Shown here piece after piece: positions 63,384 to 64,000 of a stretch of DNA of 64,000 nt (position 1 is its first letter; every line of letters starts with the position of its first letter). The position numbers were made by a program, and so were the translations under genes. Under the pieces are notes generated by a model. The model did not search any database and had not been told where the DNA came from. It saw only the letters and a program-made list of their open reading frames with translations. This DNA is from Myxocyprinus asiaticus (Eukaryota; Chordata; Actinopteri; Cypriniformes; Catostomidae). The stretch is from the NCBI RefSeq assembly GCF_019703515.2, contig NC_059382.1, forward strand, positions 18,281,001-18,345,000, read 5' to 3'.

Positions 63384-64000
63384 TTAAAGGAATAGTTCAC
63401 GCAAAAATAAAATTCTCTCATCATTTACTCACCCTTATTCCATCCCAGATGTGTATGACTTTCTGCTGAACACAAATTAAGATTATTAGAAGAATTTCTC
63501 AGCTCTGTAGGTCCATACAATGCAAGTGAATGGATGCTAAACTTTTCATTAAAGTCAGCATTAAAGAAATCCATAAGACTCCAGTGGTTAAATCAAAGTC
63601 TTCAGAAACGATATGATAGGTGTGGGTGAGAAACAGATTAATATTTAAGTCCTTTTTACTATAGATTCTTCTAACTGCTCAGTCAATCTCCACTTTAACT
63701 TTCACATTATTCTTGTGTTTTTGGTGATTCACATTATTTGTGCATATTACCCCCTACTGGGCAGGGAGAAGAATTTCTAGCAAAAAAGGACTTAAATATT
63801 GAACTGTTTCTCACCCACACCTATCATATCATTTCTGAAGATATGGATTAAAACACTGGAGTCGTATGGATGACTTTTGTGATGGCTTTATGTGCTTTTT
63901 GGAGCATCAAACTTTTGGCACCCATTCACTTGCATTGTATGAACCTACATAGCTGAAATATTCTTCAAAAAATAATAATTTGTGTTTTACAGAAGAAAGA
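63384..64000. mobile_element. TTAA-bordered MITE-like repeat, cut by the window edge
   Basis: Starts TTAAAGGAATAGTTCACG. It shares TTTACTCACCC, CTGCTGAACACAAAT and CAATGCAAGTGAATGG-type segments with the element at 37844 and with a common cypriniform repeat. The right end is not reached. Confidence 0.7.

Overview
This window is vertebrate DNA, very probably from a ray-finned fish of the carp/zebrafish group (Cypriniformes). It holds one large split gene. The rest is intronic sequence filled with Tc1-like transposons, a DIRS-type retrotransposon, tRNA-derived SINEs, TTAA-flanked MITEs and long microsatellites, a mix typical of cypriniform genomes. Species and paralog (teleosts carry duplicated copies, such as the zebrafish myo18aa/myo18ab pair) cannot be decided from the window.

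The gene is myo18a (unconventional myosin XVIIIA) on the minus strand. Twenty-six consecutive coding exons were located, from 62072 down to 2424. All have AG/GT borders and matching phases, and together they encode about 1,129 codons with no internal stop. Exons are numbered 1 to 26 within this window, not from the true start of the gene. Exons 1-6 (62072-55722) encode the second half of the motor domain: the post-switch-II/relay region, loop 2, the reactive-thiol helix and the converter. Exon 7 carries the IQ motif and exon 8 the lever-tail junction (WPWWKLF). Exons 9-25 form the long coiled-coil tail and exon 26 starts the acidic C-terminal tailpiece. The gene is cut at both edges: the N-terminal KE-rich/PDZ region and the first half of the motor lie beyond 64000, and the last tailpiece exon(s) beyond position 1.

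Mobile elements, left to right: a shortened Tc1 element (0.57-1.67 kb); a Tc1 element nested in another Tc1 element (4.1-7.3 kb); a TTAA MITE (10.2 kb); a DIRS-like retrotransposon with inverted terminal repeats and an internal complementary junction but no tyrosine-recombinase region (13.2-17.9 kb); a SINE with clear target duplications (19.05 kb); a fold-back element with an unrelated GC-rich loop (19.9 kb); a minisatellite broken by a DIRS fragment and a second SINE (21.5-22.5 kb); a Tc1 remnant with an inserted MITE flanked by 8-bp duplications (23.2-24.3 kb); a non-LTR retrotransposon with a YADD motif (34.8-36.9 kb); a MITE with a nested SINE (37.8-38.5 kb); a fold-back element whose arms are 20-bp tandem repeats (42.7-43.8 kb); further Tc1 remnants (51.3, 51.8 and 56.4 kb, the last with a solo LTR); and more MITEs (40.2, 55.4 and 63.4 kb).

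I did not find a clearly new biological system. The most notable signals are the DIRS element that keeps its replication structures without its integrase, the two unusual fold-back elements, the repeated use of UG/CA dinucleotide tracts directly at myo18a splice sites, and a TGA stop placed exactly at the exon 25 donor, which would make a shorter tail if that intron were retained.
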